Positions 34,927-42,974 of a stretch of DNA of 64,000 nucleotides are shown one piece after another (position 1 is the first letter of the stretch; each line of letters begins with the position of its first letter). The stretch is from Prevotella sp. CAG:1058 (GTDB taxonomy: Bacteria > Bacteroidota > Bacteroidia > Bacteroidales > Bacteroidaceae). Made by a program: the position numbers and the translations under genes. The notes below the pieces were generated by a model. It was not told where the DNA came from, did no database searches, and saw only the letters and a program-made list of their open reading frames with translations. The stretch is taken from contig HF986692.1 of NCBI GenBank assembly GCA_000433175.1, forward strand, positions 1-64,000. The letters run 5' to 3'.

Positions 34927-36384
34927 CTAACGCCCCGCCAACTCGCTCCTGAGACGTCGGCGGAAGCATGCGTAATAAAGCACGCCGGCGACGCTAAGGC
35001 AGACGGGGAAGGCCGACCAGATGCCCACAAGGCCGTAGCCCAGGCGTATGCCGAGCAGCCAGCCCAGCGGCAGCGACACCACGAAATAGGCGAAAAAGGC
35101 TATCCATATCATCGGCTTGACGCACTCTATGCCGCGCAGGGCGTTGGCGAAGGTGTACTGAACGGCGTCGCCTATCTGGTAGGCGATGAGCGGAAACACC
35201 GTGACCGACACCAGCAGGCTGACCTCGGCGCTGTCGGTGAACCACCAGCTCAAGGTGTTCCTGAGGAAGAATATGGGCACAGAGAGCACGCAGGCTATCA
35301 GCAGGACGAGGTGAAGGCCGGAGTATGCCGTGCGGCGCACGGCGGCATAGTTGCGCTGGCCTGCGAAATAGCTCACGCGCACGGCCACGGCGGCGGCCAT
35401 GCCGCTGTTGATCATGTAGAGCAGCTGCGACACGGTAAGCATTACCTGGTGGGCGGCAAGGGCGGTGGTGCCCAGCCAGCCCACGAAGATGGCCGACAGG
35501 GAGAAGGCAGCCGTCTCCATTCCCAGCTGCAGGGCGACGGGGAAACCCAGCCCCGACAGGCGCCCCACCCCGGCGCGCGACACATGCCCTGAGGCGAAGC
35601 CGCGGCGGTAACAGGCGTAACGGCGGTGCATGAAGAACACCAGGACGCACGCCACGGCCATGACGACGCGCGAGAGCGCCGTGGAAAGGCCTGCGCCGAA
35701 GAGTCCCAGCTCGGGCGCGCCGAACTGTCCGTAGATAAGCACCCAGTTGCCGAAAATGTTGAGCAGGTTGCCGCCTATTATGATGAACATGGGCGTGCGG
35801 GTGTCGGTTATGCCGTCGAAAAACTGCTTGAAAGTGTTGAAGCAGCACAGGAACGGCAGCGAGGCTATGTTGACCCACAGATAGGGACGCATCAGCGGAA
35901 GCAGCTCGACGGGCTGGCCGAAGCGGTGGATGTTAAGGCAGAACAACACCGTAACGCCCACAAGGGCAAGCGAGAGCAGCAGGTTGGCCACAAGGCTGTC
36001 CTTCACGGCAGTGCCTATGCGCCCGGTCTCGCCGCGCCCGAACATGCTGCCCACAACGGGCGTAAGGCCGTAAGAGAAGCCGGTGGCGAAGATTACGACG
36101 AGCGTGAACATGGTGTTGACGAAGCTGGCGGCAGCCAGCTCCTCCATGCCGTAATGCCCAACCATGAGCGTATCGGCAAAACCCAACACGACATTGCCTA
36201 TCTGGCCCACCACGATCGGCACGCCCAGCGACACCAGCGCAGAATAATCACTGGGAGTTCCGGGAGAGCCGAAAGCTCTGTGAGGTCTGTGAATGAGGCT
36301 GTCGGAAAACCTTGTTCCCAGCTCTCTCAGTCCTCTCAGTGCTCTCAGCTCTCCCATTACTTTCTCATTATCCTTTCTTTTCAT
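34927..36384 (-). CDS. MATE-family multidrug/cation antiporter
   Basis: 485 residues with 12 membrane segments. Family hallmarks: LGVPIVVGQIGNVVLGFADTLMVGHYG at the first helix (conserved VG..A/DT..VG), PLMRPYLWVN and GNLLNIFGNWVLIYG. These pumps exchange Na+ or H+ for organic cations. The first about 45 residues are unusual: ELRALRGLRELG is encoded by tandem 9-nt units, and translation could also begin at Met10 (36357). The gene overlaps the end of a degraded upstream gene by 17 bp. Confidence 0.92.
   Translation of the reverse strand: MKRKDNEKVMGELRALRGLRELGTRFSDSLIHRPHRAFGSPGTPSDYSALVSLGVPIVVGQIGNVVLGFADTLMVGHYGMEELAAASFVNTMFTLVVIFATGFSYGLTPVVGSMFGRGETGRIGTAVKDSLVANLLLSLALVGVTVLFCLNIHRFGQPVELLPLMRPYLWVNIASLPFLCCFNTFKQFFDGITDTRTPMFIIIGGNLLNIFGNWVLIYGQFGAPELGLFGAGLSTALSRVVMAVACVLVFFMHRRYACYRRGFASGHVSRAGVGRLSGLGFPVALQLGMETAAFSLSAIFVGWLGTTALAAHQVMLTVSQLLYMINSGMAAAVAVRVSYFAGQRNYAAVRRTAYSGLHLVLLIACVLSVPIFFLRNTLSWWFTDSAEVSLLVSVTVFPLIAYQIGDAVQYTFANALRGIECVKPMIWIAFFAYFVVSLPLGWLLGIRLGYGLVGIWSAFPVCLSVAGVLYYACFRRRLRSELAGR
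36318..36362. repeat. 9-nt minisatellite in the MATE gene start
   Basis: Tandem 9-nt units (CTCTCAGTC, CTCTCAGTG, CTCTCAGCT, CTCCCATTA on the plus strand). On the minus strand they encode a three-residue-period peptide at the MATE N-terminus, so changes in unit number keep the frame. Confidence 0.7.
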
Positions 36385-36577
36385 TCCTGTAATTTATTCT
36401 TGCCCTTGTCATAGCTTCCCTTATTCCTCCCTCCTTCAGAAACCGTTGCCTGGCCGTCTCGATAAGCCGCATGAGCAGGTAGTCGGTCTGGTGGATGAGT
36501 ATTATCGCGATGTCGGCCACGGTCTCTGGCAAGCGCAGCTTGACGCGTTCGCGGTAGAAGCCCGATTCCGGATGCGC
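36368..36577 (-). pseudogene. Remnant of a four-helix-bundle suffix-domain protein gene
   Basis: About 69 codons encode a recognisable C-terminus: RLPETVADIAIILIHQTDYL then RFLKEGGIREAMTRAR, as in the C-terminal suffix of Bacteroidota four-helix-bundle proteins. The first roughly 100 residues of the family are absent. Upstream, on the same strand, are a -7 box (TATCTTTG, 36671-36664), an AAAGGAGTA ribosome-binding site and an ATG at 36655, but that ATG opens a different frame through 9-nt repeats. I read this as a gene whose 5' half was lost. Confidence 0.6.
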
Positions 36578-36601
36578 ACGGCACACGGCATTAGTAATGG
36601 G

Positions 36602-36653
36602 AGTTCTGGGAGAACTCTCAGCTCTCCCAGTGCTCTCAACTCTCCCATTACTC
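36602..36653. repeat. 9-nt minisatellite, second block
   Basis: Units CTCTCAGCT, CTCCCAGTG, CTCTCAACT, CTCCCATTA, the same family as at 36318-36362, again ending in CCCATTACT. On the minus strand both blocks begin with ATGGGAGAGYTGAGAGCACT, so two genes' starts share a repeat-derived sequence. Confidence 0.7.
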
Positions 36654-36663
36654 CTTTCCGCCG

Positions 36664-36671
36664 CAAAGATA
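36664..36671 (-). promoter_or_regulatory. -7 box upstream of the gene remnant and MATE gene
   Basis: Minus-strand TATCTTTG followed by CGG matches TAnnTTTG. It probably now drives the remnant plus the MATE and DUF6377 genes. Confidence 0.5.
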
Positions 36672-36710
36672 GCAATTATCCCCGACATAAAGGCCTAAAA
36701 GCCAAAGGGT

Positions 36711-36798
36711 TTTCAGAATGCCGCCTTTCGGGCTGCAATTCGCGGCCTTTAGCAACATAAAAGGCCGCCTATCGTGCGGCGATAGGCGGCCTTCGTGA
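36711..36798. repeat. 4 x 22-nt palindromic repeat element, copy E
   Basis: Four 22-nt units (36711, 36733, 36755, 36777). It lies between the last lipoprotein gene's terminators and the MATE-side promoter. Units 3 and 4 can pair as a strong hairpin (AAGGCCGCCTATCG with CGATAGGCGGCCTT). Confidence 0.87.
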
Positions 36799-36810
36799 AA
36801 GCCACAAGAA

Positions 36811-36925
36811 AAGAGCCGGGGCGCGGGGCCTCGGCTCTTAACGATATTTTAGCTTTGAGATGCTTGATAAAGCCAAATTAAAGTTAGGTTTACAGGCCGG
36901 TCAGGGTCGCACCGGGCCGGCCTGC
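36811..36925 (-). terminator. Two hairpins downstream of the last lipoprotein gene
   Basis: Minus-strand transcripts meet CAGGCCGG/CCGGCCTG (36925-36892) and then AAGAGCCGAGG/CGGCTCTT (about 36840-36811). Neither has a long U-tract, so termination is likely but not certain. Confidence 0.5.
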
Positions 36926-36935
36926 TAAGACATTG

Positions 36936-37793
36936 TTATTCTGCCTTCGGAGTGTAAGGCAGGCGAACCCAAGTGCACTCGTTCTTGATTGAGTTGGGAG
37001 TAGTCTGGTCCTTCTTCTCTACGTGTACTGAAACCTTGATGTAGGGAGTGTCGCCGAGTCCGTTCTCTTTGTCGTACTCGTGGTCTTTGTTGGTCTGCCT
37101 ACCCTGGAGTCCGCGGTAAACGTTGTAACGTACAAGCAGGCCGCAATCCTCTGCGCCCGGCTCAAAGAAGACTGCACCGTCAGCTTCCCAAAGAGCCTTG
37201 CTTAAGTCCAAGCCCTGCTCGCCGGTCTCCCAGAAACTCGGGCCTACCCAGTTGCACTTGTCGTCCCACGTGAACAGCTCAACATATCCGCCTGTTCCGT
37301 TCTCGGTGTCGAGTTTCTTGTTCTCGATCCACAGATAGAACTCGAAAGTATAATCGTCTACGTTAGAGAAATCAAGATTCTCAAGATGCTTTACGGCAAC
37401 TTTAAGGCTTTCCTCAACCATTTCGACTGAGTACTTATTAACCTTGTTGTTTACAGGCTCTACAGTCTCGTCATACACACCGTCAAGACGGATTGCGAAG
37501 TCGTCGGCCTTAAGTTTATACTCGCCGAAGTTTCTCAATATGTTGTCAACTTTGTCGAGGTTTATTACGAAGTTTACGGCTCCGTCGGTAGCTCTCGTCT
37601 GTGCTTCATCCTGGCTGTCGAGCGCGCCGATGGCTATCTGCACTCCGTTCTCGTAGTCTACAGTTGCAACCGAAACGGTCTGCTCTGTCGGGTTGGTGGT
37701 CGTTCCGCCACCGTTCACGATTTCAGTTTGGTCGTCTGACGAGCAGGCGGCGAACATCGCCGAAACCGCGAAAAGGAAAAATAGTTTTTTCAT
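36936..37793 (-). CDS. Surface-type lipoprotein, paralogue C of the exopolysaccharide locus
   Basis: 285 residues. The signal MKKLFFLFAVSAMFAACSS carries a lipobox, and CSSDDQ gives acidic residues after the Cys, a common feature of exported surface lipoproteins in this phylum. From about residue 95 it shares a module with the two upstream paralogues: ADDFAIRLDGVYDE, YTFEFYLWIENKKL, GTGGYVELF, LLVRYNVYRGLQGR and TPYIKVSVHVEKKD. I do not recognise a named family. It has its own -7 box at 37865-37872 and is separated from the paralogue upstream by a hairpin, so it may be expressed independently. The start at 37793 is fixed by the signal peptide. Confidence 0.85.
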   Translation of the reverse strand: MKKLFFLFAVSAMFAACSSDDQTEIVNGGGTTTNPTEQTVSVATVDYENGVQIAIGALDSQDEAQTRATDGAVNFVINLDKVDNILRNFGEYKLKADDFAIRLDGVYDETVEPVNNKVNKYSVEMVEESLKVAVKHLENLDFSNVDDYTFEFYLWIENKKLDTENGTGGYVELFTWDDKCNWVGPSFWETGEQGLDLSKALWEADGAVFFEPGAEDCGLLVRYNVYRGLQGRQTNKDHEYDKENGLGDTPYIKVSVHVEKKDQTTPNSIKNECTWVRLPYTPKAE

Positions 37794-37864
37794 ACGTTTT
37801 TTCTGTTTTTTGTTAATTATTAATTGATTAAATGATAAACATCGCATCTCTCGCTATTTCTCTT

Positions 37865-37872
37865 CAAAGATA
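37865..37872 (-). promoter_or_regulatory. -7 box of lipoprotein C gene
   Basis: Minus-strand TATCTTTG matches TAnnTTTG, 72 bp before the start codon; no clear -33 box. Confidence 0.4.
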
Positions 37873-37892
37873 ATAAGGTTTTTTGGGTTGTA

Positions 37893-37920
37893 CGGTTGTA
37901 CGGTTTTGCCCGTACAACCG
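37893..37920. terminator. Hairpin between lipoprotein B and C genes
   Basis: CGGTTGTACGG and CCGTACAACCG form a perfect 11-bp stem with a 6-nt loop, 22 bp after the stop of lipoprotein B. No U-tract follows on either strand; it may be a terminator or an mRNA-stabilising structure. Confidence 0.5.
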
Positions 37921-37941
37921 TCAACCACTCAAAAATCCGTC

Positions 37942-38691
37942 TCAGGCCTCGTCGTCGTCCTTAGGCGTCACGGCCGTGGCGGGGCCGGCAGGCGCGTCGG
38001 CGTCTTTCGCCACGTGGATAGACACCTTCACGTAGGGCGTGTCGTCGTGGCCGGCAAGACCCTTGTACACGTTGTAGCGGGCGGCGTAGCCGGCAGTCTG
38101 CCAGCTGGAGCACAGCTCGGTGATGTCGGTTCCCTGTCCGTCGCCGCTCACCCACTCGGCCTTCTCCTCGGGCGTGATGACGGCCTCGAGGTTGGTCAGG
38201 CTGTCAACGCCCCAGGCCGTGTCTCTAACCCAAAGATACACCTCGTAGGTGTACTCGGTGCCGTCGGCCGGCAGCTCGTCGAGCCCGTAGACGGCCACCT
38301 TAAGCCCGTCGCGGCCCTCGGCGGCAGCGTCGTAACGCTCAACCCAGATGCCCTTGTCGGCCTCGGGCTCCTTCACGAGGTTCACGTAGACGTCCTTACC
38401 TATGCGCAGGTTGAAGTCGTCGGTCTCGCAGAGCCACTCCTTCTCTATGCCGAGGTTCTCGGGCAGGCGCACGGCCACGTATTGCGACTTGTCGGCGCGC
38501 GTCTCCACGTCGTCGAGCCATCCTGCGCTCATCGACGTGCCGTCCTCGAACACAGCCGTCTGGCTCTCCACTATGTCCATCGCTGCGGGCGGCGTGTCGC
38601 CCTCGGGCACGGTCTTGTTCTCGTCGTCGTCAGACGAGCAGCCTACCGCCAGCACGGCGGCGGCCATCAGTAACCATAATTTCATTTTCAT
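37942..38691 (-). CDS. Surface-type lipoprotein, paralogue B
   Basis: 249 residues. Signal MKMKLWLLMAAAVLAVGCSS with lipobox, then the acidic DDDEN. The body is essentially only the module shared with paralogues A and C: DDFNLRIGKDVYVN, YTYEVYLWVRDT, AARYNVYKGLAGHDDTPYIK and SIHVAKD. Its signal peptide and 5' leader are nearly identical in DNA to those of paralogue A, pointing to tandem duplication. A strong AAAGGAGG ribosome-binding site precedes the start. Family unknown to me. Confidence 0.85.
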   Translation of the reverse strand: MKMKLWLLMAAAVLAVGCSSDDDENKTVPEGDTPPAAMDIVESQTAVFEDGTSMSAGWLDDVETRADKSQYVAVRLPENLGIEKEWLCETDDFNLRIGKDVYVNLVKEPEADKGIWVERYDAAAEGRDGLKVAVYGLDELPADGTEYTYEVYLWVRDTAWGVDSLTNLEAVITPEEKAEWVSGDGQGTDITELCSSWQTAGYAARYNVYKGLAGHDDTPYVKVSIHVAKDADAPAGPATAVTPKDDDEA

Positions 38692-38710
38692 ATAGTCCTC
38701 CTTTCCCTAA

Positions 38711-40681
38711 TTAATTGTTATATGCCGCAGGCCAGATGCCCACGTTGGTGTTCTCGCGTGCGTCAGGGTCTTTCTGCACGCTTACCGACACCTTGATGTA
38801 AGGCGTGTCGCCGTGGCCGTCGGCGTCCATGCGGCCGGCAAGGCCTCGGTAGACGTTATAGCGGACCACGAAGCCGGCGGGCGACTTCACCTTGCCTGAT
38901 TCGCTGATGCGCTTGGTCATGTCGTAGCCGTAGGGATCCTCAGTGTCGGGGTCGCCCTCGGGGTTGGCCCAATCCTCGTACATGTCGTAGTCGAAGAGCG
39001 GACCGTAGCCGCCCGTGCCGTCGTTGAGCAGACTCTTGTTCTCCACCCATATCCAGCACTCGTAGGTGTAGTCGTTACCCTCGATGATGGCGGGGTTGTC
39101 TACGAGGCCGTTGATGATTATCGTGAGCGCGTCGTTTACTATCTTCACGCCGTCGAGCTTGGCAGAATTGTCGCCCTCTATCTTGATGTCGTCCATGTAT
39201 TCGCCGTTCACGCGGATGGCGAAGTCGTCGGCCTTAAGGATGTAGTCCTCGTTGATTATGTCGTCTATCTTTATCGGTATCTCAATCTCGCCGCCCGTGG
39301 TAGGCTCGGGTTCGGGCTCGGGATCATCGGGGTCGGTGCCCGGGTCGGGGTCTTCAGGCTCGTTCTCGGTGAAGCCGGGGCTGCACTCGCCGCCCGCGCC
39401 CATGGTCACCTTGTTGATCATCGACTTGTCAGCAGGCTCTGCGTCGGCCCAAATCTCATCGTAGTTCACGTAGAGTGCGGGGTCAACGATGTCTTCCCAT
39501 TTCACACGGTTTTCCACTGTCACGGTCTTGGCCGATACTAATGCATTGCCCTGATTGTAAAGGCCGAGCAGCATTGTGTTGCCCAAAGAGAGCTTGTCTA
39601 CGTTGATTACGCCCTGATCAGGCAGGAGCACCTGCGTAAATGCACCTTGCGTACCGCCGGAGATGTGCAGCAGCTTAGTCTCAACGTATGACGAGCAGAG
39701 CGTTGCACCGTTGGTGATGTTGATAGACGAGTTCAGGGCGTCGTTAGCCACGAGCTTGCAGTCGGTGTGCACGCATGCACCAGTGCTGGCCGTGAGCGAA
39801 TATACGTCAGTCACGCCCTCAACGCAGAGGTCGCCGCCGTCGGTCACGGTCACTTCGCCCGTCTCTCCCTCATTGTCGCCCGATGCGGTGAGCGTAGGCT
39901 CGGCGGTGAGGTTGCCCATGACGTGGGCTATTGTTCCCTCGCCGTCAGAGTCAAGTCCCTTTCCCGTAAGCGAGCCGCCGATGTAGAGCCGCGAACCGTC
40001 GCTGACAGCCAGCCTGCCGTTCATTTTCACGTCTCCGTCAAGATAAATCTCGCTACCTTCGGTAATGCCGGTAGAAGGCTCGGTATCGTTGAAAATCACG
40101 GTGCTGCCCTTATAGGCGTAAATCTCTATCGAGGAAAAGACTGTGACGTTTTTCTCGATATTGACCGTGGCTCCGTCAAGCACGAATATCCTGCCCTTAC
40201 CGTTGCCTCTAAAGGCTTCTTGATACTGCCTAAGGTTAAGATAGCCGCCGCTGAGCACATAGACATCTATTTCCATGTTATGTGAAGCCAGCGTAAGCCG
40301 GCCGCCGGCATCTATGACAAACGGTTTTCCTGTAATAGTTTCAAGCGAGGAAAACGATTTCGAGCCGTCTTCTATATGGTCGGCGTCAAGTTTATTGATT
40401 TCCTCCTCCGTCAACAGTTGCTCGGGCATGTCGAGCGAGCACGCCTTGTTGTCGGCCATGTCGAACGTCGCGCCGCGCGTCAGCCAAGCGGCTCGCGTGA
40501 GGCCGTCGAGTCCGTTGCCAATGGTCATCGAGGTGTTGTTGGTGAAGTTCACCGTACCGCTTGCCGCAGTCTGTCCCGAAGGAGGAGCTACGCTGCCGCC
40601 TCCCTCGGTGGCCAGCTCGTCGGCCGAGCAGCCTGCCATCATGATGGCGGCCGCCATCAGTAACCATAATTTCATTTTCAT
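38711..40681 (-). CDS. Large surface-type lipoprotein, paralogue A, with beta-solenoid-like domain
   Basis: 656 residues. Signal MKMKLWLLMAAAIMMAGCSA (lipobox). Residues about 100-410 are regularly spaced short strands rich in G, N, T and hydrophobics (VFSSIEIYAYKGSTVIFND, GEVTVTDGGDLCVEG), which looks like a right-handed beta-helix. A D/E/P-rich linker follows (PDPGTDPDDPEPEPEPTTGG, about 445-470), then the C-terminal module shared with paralogues B and C (ADDFAIRVNGEYMD, YTYECWIWVENKSL, VVRYNVYRGLAGRMDADGHG, TPYIKVSVSVQKD). Solenoid-plus-anchor architecture suits an adhesin or matrix protein that holds an exopolysaccharide; that is inference. Confidence 0.85.
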   Translation of the reverse strand: MKMKLWLLMAAAIMMAGCSADELATEGGGSVAPPSGQTAASGTVNFTNNTSMTIGNGLDGLTRAAWLTRGATFDMADNKACSLDMPEQLLTEEEINKLDADHIEDGSKSFSSLETITGKPFVIDAGGRLTLASHNMEIDVYVLSGGYLNLRQYQEAFRGNGKGRIFVLDGATVNIEKNVTVFSSIEIYAYKGSTVIFNDTEPSTGITEGSEIYLDGDVKMNGRLAVSDGSRLYIGGSLTGKGLDSDGEGTIAHVMGNLTAEPTLTASGDNEGETGEVTVTDGGDLCVEGVTDVYSLTASTGACVHTDCKLVANDALNSSINITNGATLCSSYVETKLLHISGGTQGAFTQVLLPDQGVINVDKLSLGNTMLLGLYNQGNALVSAKTVTVENRVKWEDIVDPALYVNYDEIWADAEPADKSMINKVTMGAGGECSPGFTENEPEDPDPGTDPDDPEPEPEPTTGGEIEIPIKIDDIINEDYILKADDFAIRVNGEYMDDIKIEGDNSAKLDGVKIVNDALTIIINGLVDNPAIIEGNDYTYECWIWVENKSLLNDGTGGYGPLFDYDMYEDWANPEGDPDTEDPYGYDMTKRISESGKVKSPAGFVVRYNVYRGLAGRMDADGHGDTPYIKVSVSVQKDPDARENTNVGIWPAAYNN

Positions 40682-40725
40682 ACAGTCCTCCTTTCCCTAA
40701 TTAACTGTTAATTATTCATTTTTCA

Positions 40726-41316
40726 TTATTCATCCCTCCAGATGTATTTCTTCTGGTGGCGGCTGTCGTGGCCGATGTCGTCGGTCCAGTAGCCCTTCTC
40801 CGACTCGTCGCCGTCAACCAAGCCGCGGATGACGTTGCTGCGCTCTACGGCCTCCTTGTAAAGCTCCTCGTAGTCGCGGGTGTAGTCGGCGTTGGGCACC
40901 ACGTTGGTGTCGAACTTCAACTTGCATATCCCCCTCGGCTTTATGTTGCCGAAGATGCGGATGGTGTGGTCCACGTAACCTATGTTCTTGGCGCTCTCGT
41001 ACTTGAAGAGCAGCCTCACCTTCTTGCCGGGCAGCAGCATGCGCGAGTCAAGCTCTGGAGTGATGCATCCGCACGAGGTCTGTATGTCGCGGATGATGAG
41101 GGGCTGCTCGCCCGTGTTCTCCAACTCGTATGACAGGGTGAGAATGTCACCGGCCAGTATAGGGTAATAATGGCGCACCGAGTCGGCCACGGCCACGGTG
41201 GTCATGCCGATGTTCTTGCGGCACGAGCCGAGCGTAAGGGCGGCCGCCGCGAGCACTACGGCCACAGCCGTGCGCAAGGCCGGCAGCACAGGTGTCAGCG
41301 TATTTCTTTTTCCCAT
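40726..41316 (-). CDS. DUF1573 lipoprotein
   Basis: 196 residues with a lipoprotein signal (LAAAALTLGSC). The DUF1573 immunoglobulin-like fold is clear from LSYELENTGEQPLIIRDIQT, then SCGCITPELD and GKKVRLLFKYES. Proteins of this family are common in Bacteroidota, with poorly known roles. The 22-bp overlap with the upstream DUF4838 gene shows it belongs to the exopolysaccharide operon. Confidence 0.85.
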   Translation of the reverse strand: MGKRNTLTPVLPALRTAVAVVLAAAALTLGSCRKNIGMTTVAVADSVRHYYPILAGDILTLSYELENTGEQPLIIRDIQTSCGCITPELDSRMLLPGKKVRLLFKYESAKNIGYVDHTIRIFGNIKPRGICKLKFDTNVVPNADYTRDYEELYKEAVERSNVIRGLVDGDESEKGYWTDDIGHDSRHQKKYIWRDE

Positions 41317-42974
41317 TTCTCTATATATTTATCCGTGGGGCCGCCGGCCTCGCGGTAATGGCTCATCTCGGTGAAGGCCTCGTAGCCCTTCAATCCGTCG
41401 AGGCAGCGGCGCGCCTCGGCCTCGTAGCCGGGCTTGCGGCCACCGTAGCGCAGCAGCTCGAGTCGGGTGAGCCACGTGGCGGTGAGCAGACGGTTGAGTC
41501 GGGCGCGCTCTTCGGGCGCGGCGTGCTTGGCGGCGGCGTCGAGCCTATCGCAGTAAGAGGCGTAGGCGTCGGGGTCGAGCCAGGCTTTCACGGCTCCGCC
41601 TATGCCGCCGTAGAAGGGCAGCTGGCGGGCGCGCTTCACGGTCTCGCTCTCCCACGAGCGGTAAGCCGGCGCGAGCACCTGGGCCGACGTGGGGTAATAG
41701 CGGGCGAAGCAGCTGTCGGCGTAGGCCGCGACGTCGATGTCGGGATTGACCAGCATGGCGGCTATGGCTGATGTCTGCACGTCGTCGAACGAGGCGTAAT
41801 ACGGCGTGCTGCCGTTGTAGAACACTCCGCTCACGCCCAACGAGCGGTAGAGCCTGAGCCTCTCTTGCACGAGGGCGAGGCAGGGATAGGGCGTGAAGTA
41901 GTCGTCGTAGTTGCGCATGTAGTCCCACACGTAGACCTTGCCCACCACCTTACGCCACCGCTCAACCTGCTCGGCGAAGCGGTGCGCCTGCGGACGGGTG
42001 TCGAGCAGGGCGCGCATGGGCACGCTGATGGCGCTGACCAGCACGCCTACGTTTGCCGGCATGGGGCGCGAGGGCGGCTCGGCTGTGGTGTGGTAAGACG
42101 AGGTGAAGAACGTGCAGCGCGGGAACCTCTCGGCCAGGCGGCGCAGCATCAGGCTGACGGCGGGCGTGGCCGAGGAGGCCGTGTTGCCCGCCTTGCGGCA
42201 GCGCGAGCAGAGGCATACGGTCTTGTTGTCGGCCGGCATCACGACGAAACGCGCGGTTTCATCGGGGTCGGCATCGCCTCCGCAGTCTATCACGTAACGC
42301 TCTAATGCGGCGTAAAGCTCGCTTGACGAGAAGCAGAATTGCGTGTCGGTCTTGCGCCCGTCAACCTCGGCCATGGCCCCTGTGGGCACGCCGTCGGGGA
42401 AGAGCTTGCGCAGGTTGTGGCCCCAGAGCGCCCAGTCGTAGTCTACGTTGTGGGCCGCCGATACGGGCATAAGCTCGTGGTCGGAGTTAGAGGGGGTGTA
42501 GATGCCCCGGTACTCGAAGGCGAAGGTGCCCTCGGCGCCGTCCATCGAGACGTAGGCAGGCGGCAGGTCGGCCACCTGCAGCCGTCCGCCGGCGCACGAC
42601 GAGAGGAACTGGTAGATAAGCCAGAGCATCACGTCGCCGTTGCGCGCAGTGAGGCTTAACCCCGAGGCGGAGCGCGCCACCTTGTAGTCTGAAGCCAAAG
42701 ACCCGTCAACGTGCACCTTAACGTCGAGGCATCCGCTGCCGCCCTCGCCTATGACGGGGCTGCCCGTATAGTCGGCGCGGCTTACCAGCTGGCCCTCGAG
42801 ATACGCCGCCCAGCGCGCGTCGTCGCGGTTGCCGCCGTCGGCCGCCGTCACGCGGAAGGCGTCGTAGCCCGACAAGGGGCCGCCACCCGCAGCGCCCGAA
42901 CAGGCCGCGAAGACCGACACCGCCGCCAAGAGCAGCAGCAGACGGAGGGCTGCGTATGGTTTAGAAGCGCACAT
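41295..42974 (-). CDS. DUF4838 lipoprotein, putative glycosidase-fold enzyme
   Basis: 559 residues. Lipoprotein signal ending VSVFAAC. The central part has TIM-barrel-like strands and the DUF4838 hallmarks: a CxxC-type region in VCLCSRCRKAGNT, VYVWDYMRNYDDYFTPYP, and GVSGVFYNGSTPYY. DUF4838 proteins are related in fold to glycoside hydrolases. Within an operon of GT2 synthase and outer-membrane exporter it could be the polymer-trimming hydrolase or modifying enzyme that such systems usually carry; catalytic residues cannot be assigned by eye. Overlaps the upstream exporter gene by 14 bp. Confidence 0.8.
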   Translation of the reverse strand: MCASKPYAALRLLLLLAAVSVFAACSGAAGGGPLSGYDAFRVTAADGGNRDDARWAAYLEGQLVSRADYTGSPVIGEGGSGCLDVKVHVDGSLASDYKVARSASGLSLTARNGDVMLWLIYQFLSSCAGGRLQVADLPPAYVSMDGAEGTFAFEYRGIYTPSNSDHELMPVSAAHNVDYDWALWGHNLRKLFPDGVPTGAMAEVDGRKTDTQFCFSSSELYAALERYVIDCGGDADPDETARFVVMPADNKTVCLCSRCRKAGNTASSATPAVSLMLRRLAERFPRCTFFTSSYHTTAEPPSRPMPANVGVLVSAISVPMRALLDTRPQAHRFAEQVERWRKVVGKVYVWDYMRNYDDYFTPYPCLALVQERLRLYRSLGVSGVFYNGSTPYYASFDDVQTSAIAAMLVNPDIDVAAYADSCFARYYPTSAQVLAPAYRSWESETVKRARQLPFYGGIGGAVKAWLDPDAYASYCDRLDAAAKHAAPEERARLNRLLTATWLTRLELLRYGGRKPGYEAEARRCLDGLKGYEAFTEMSHYREAGGPTDKYIEKWEKEIR

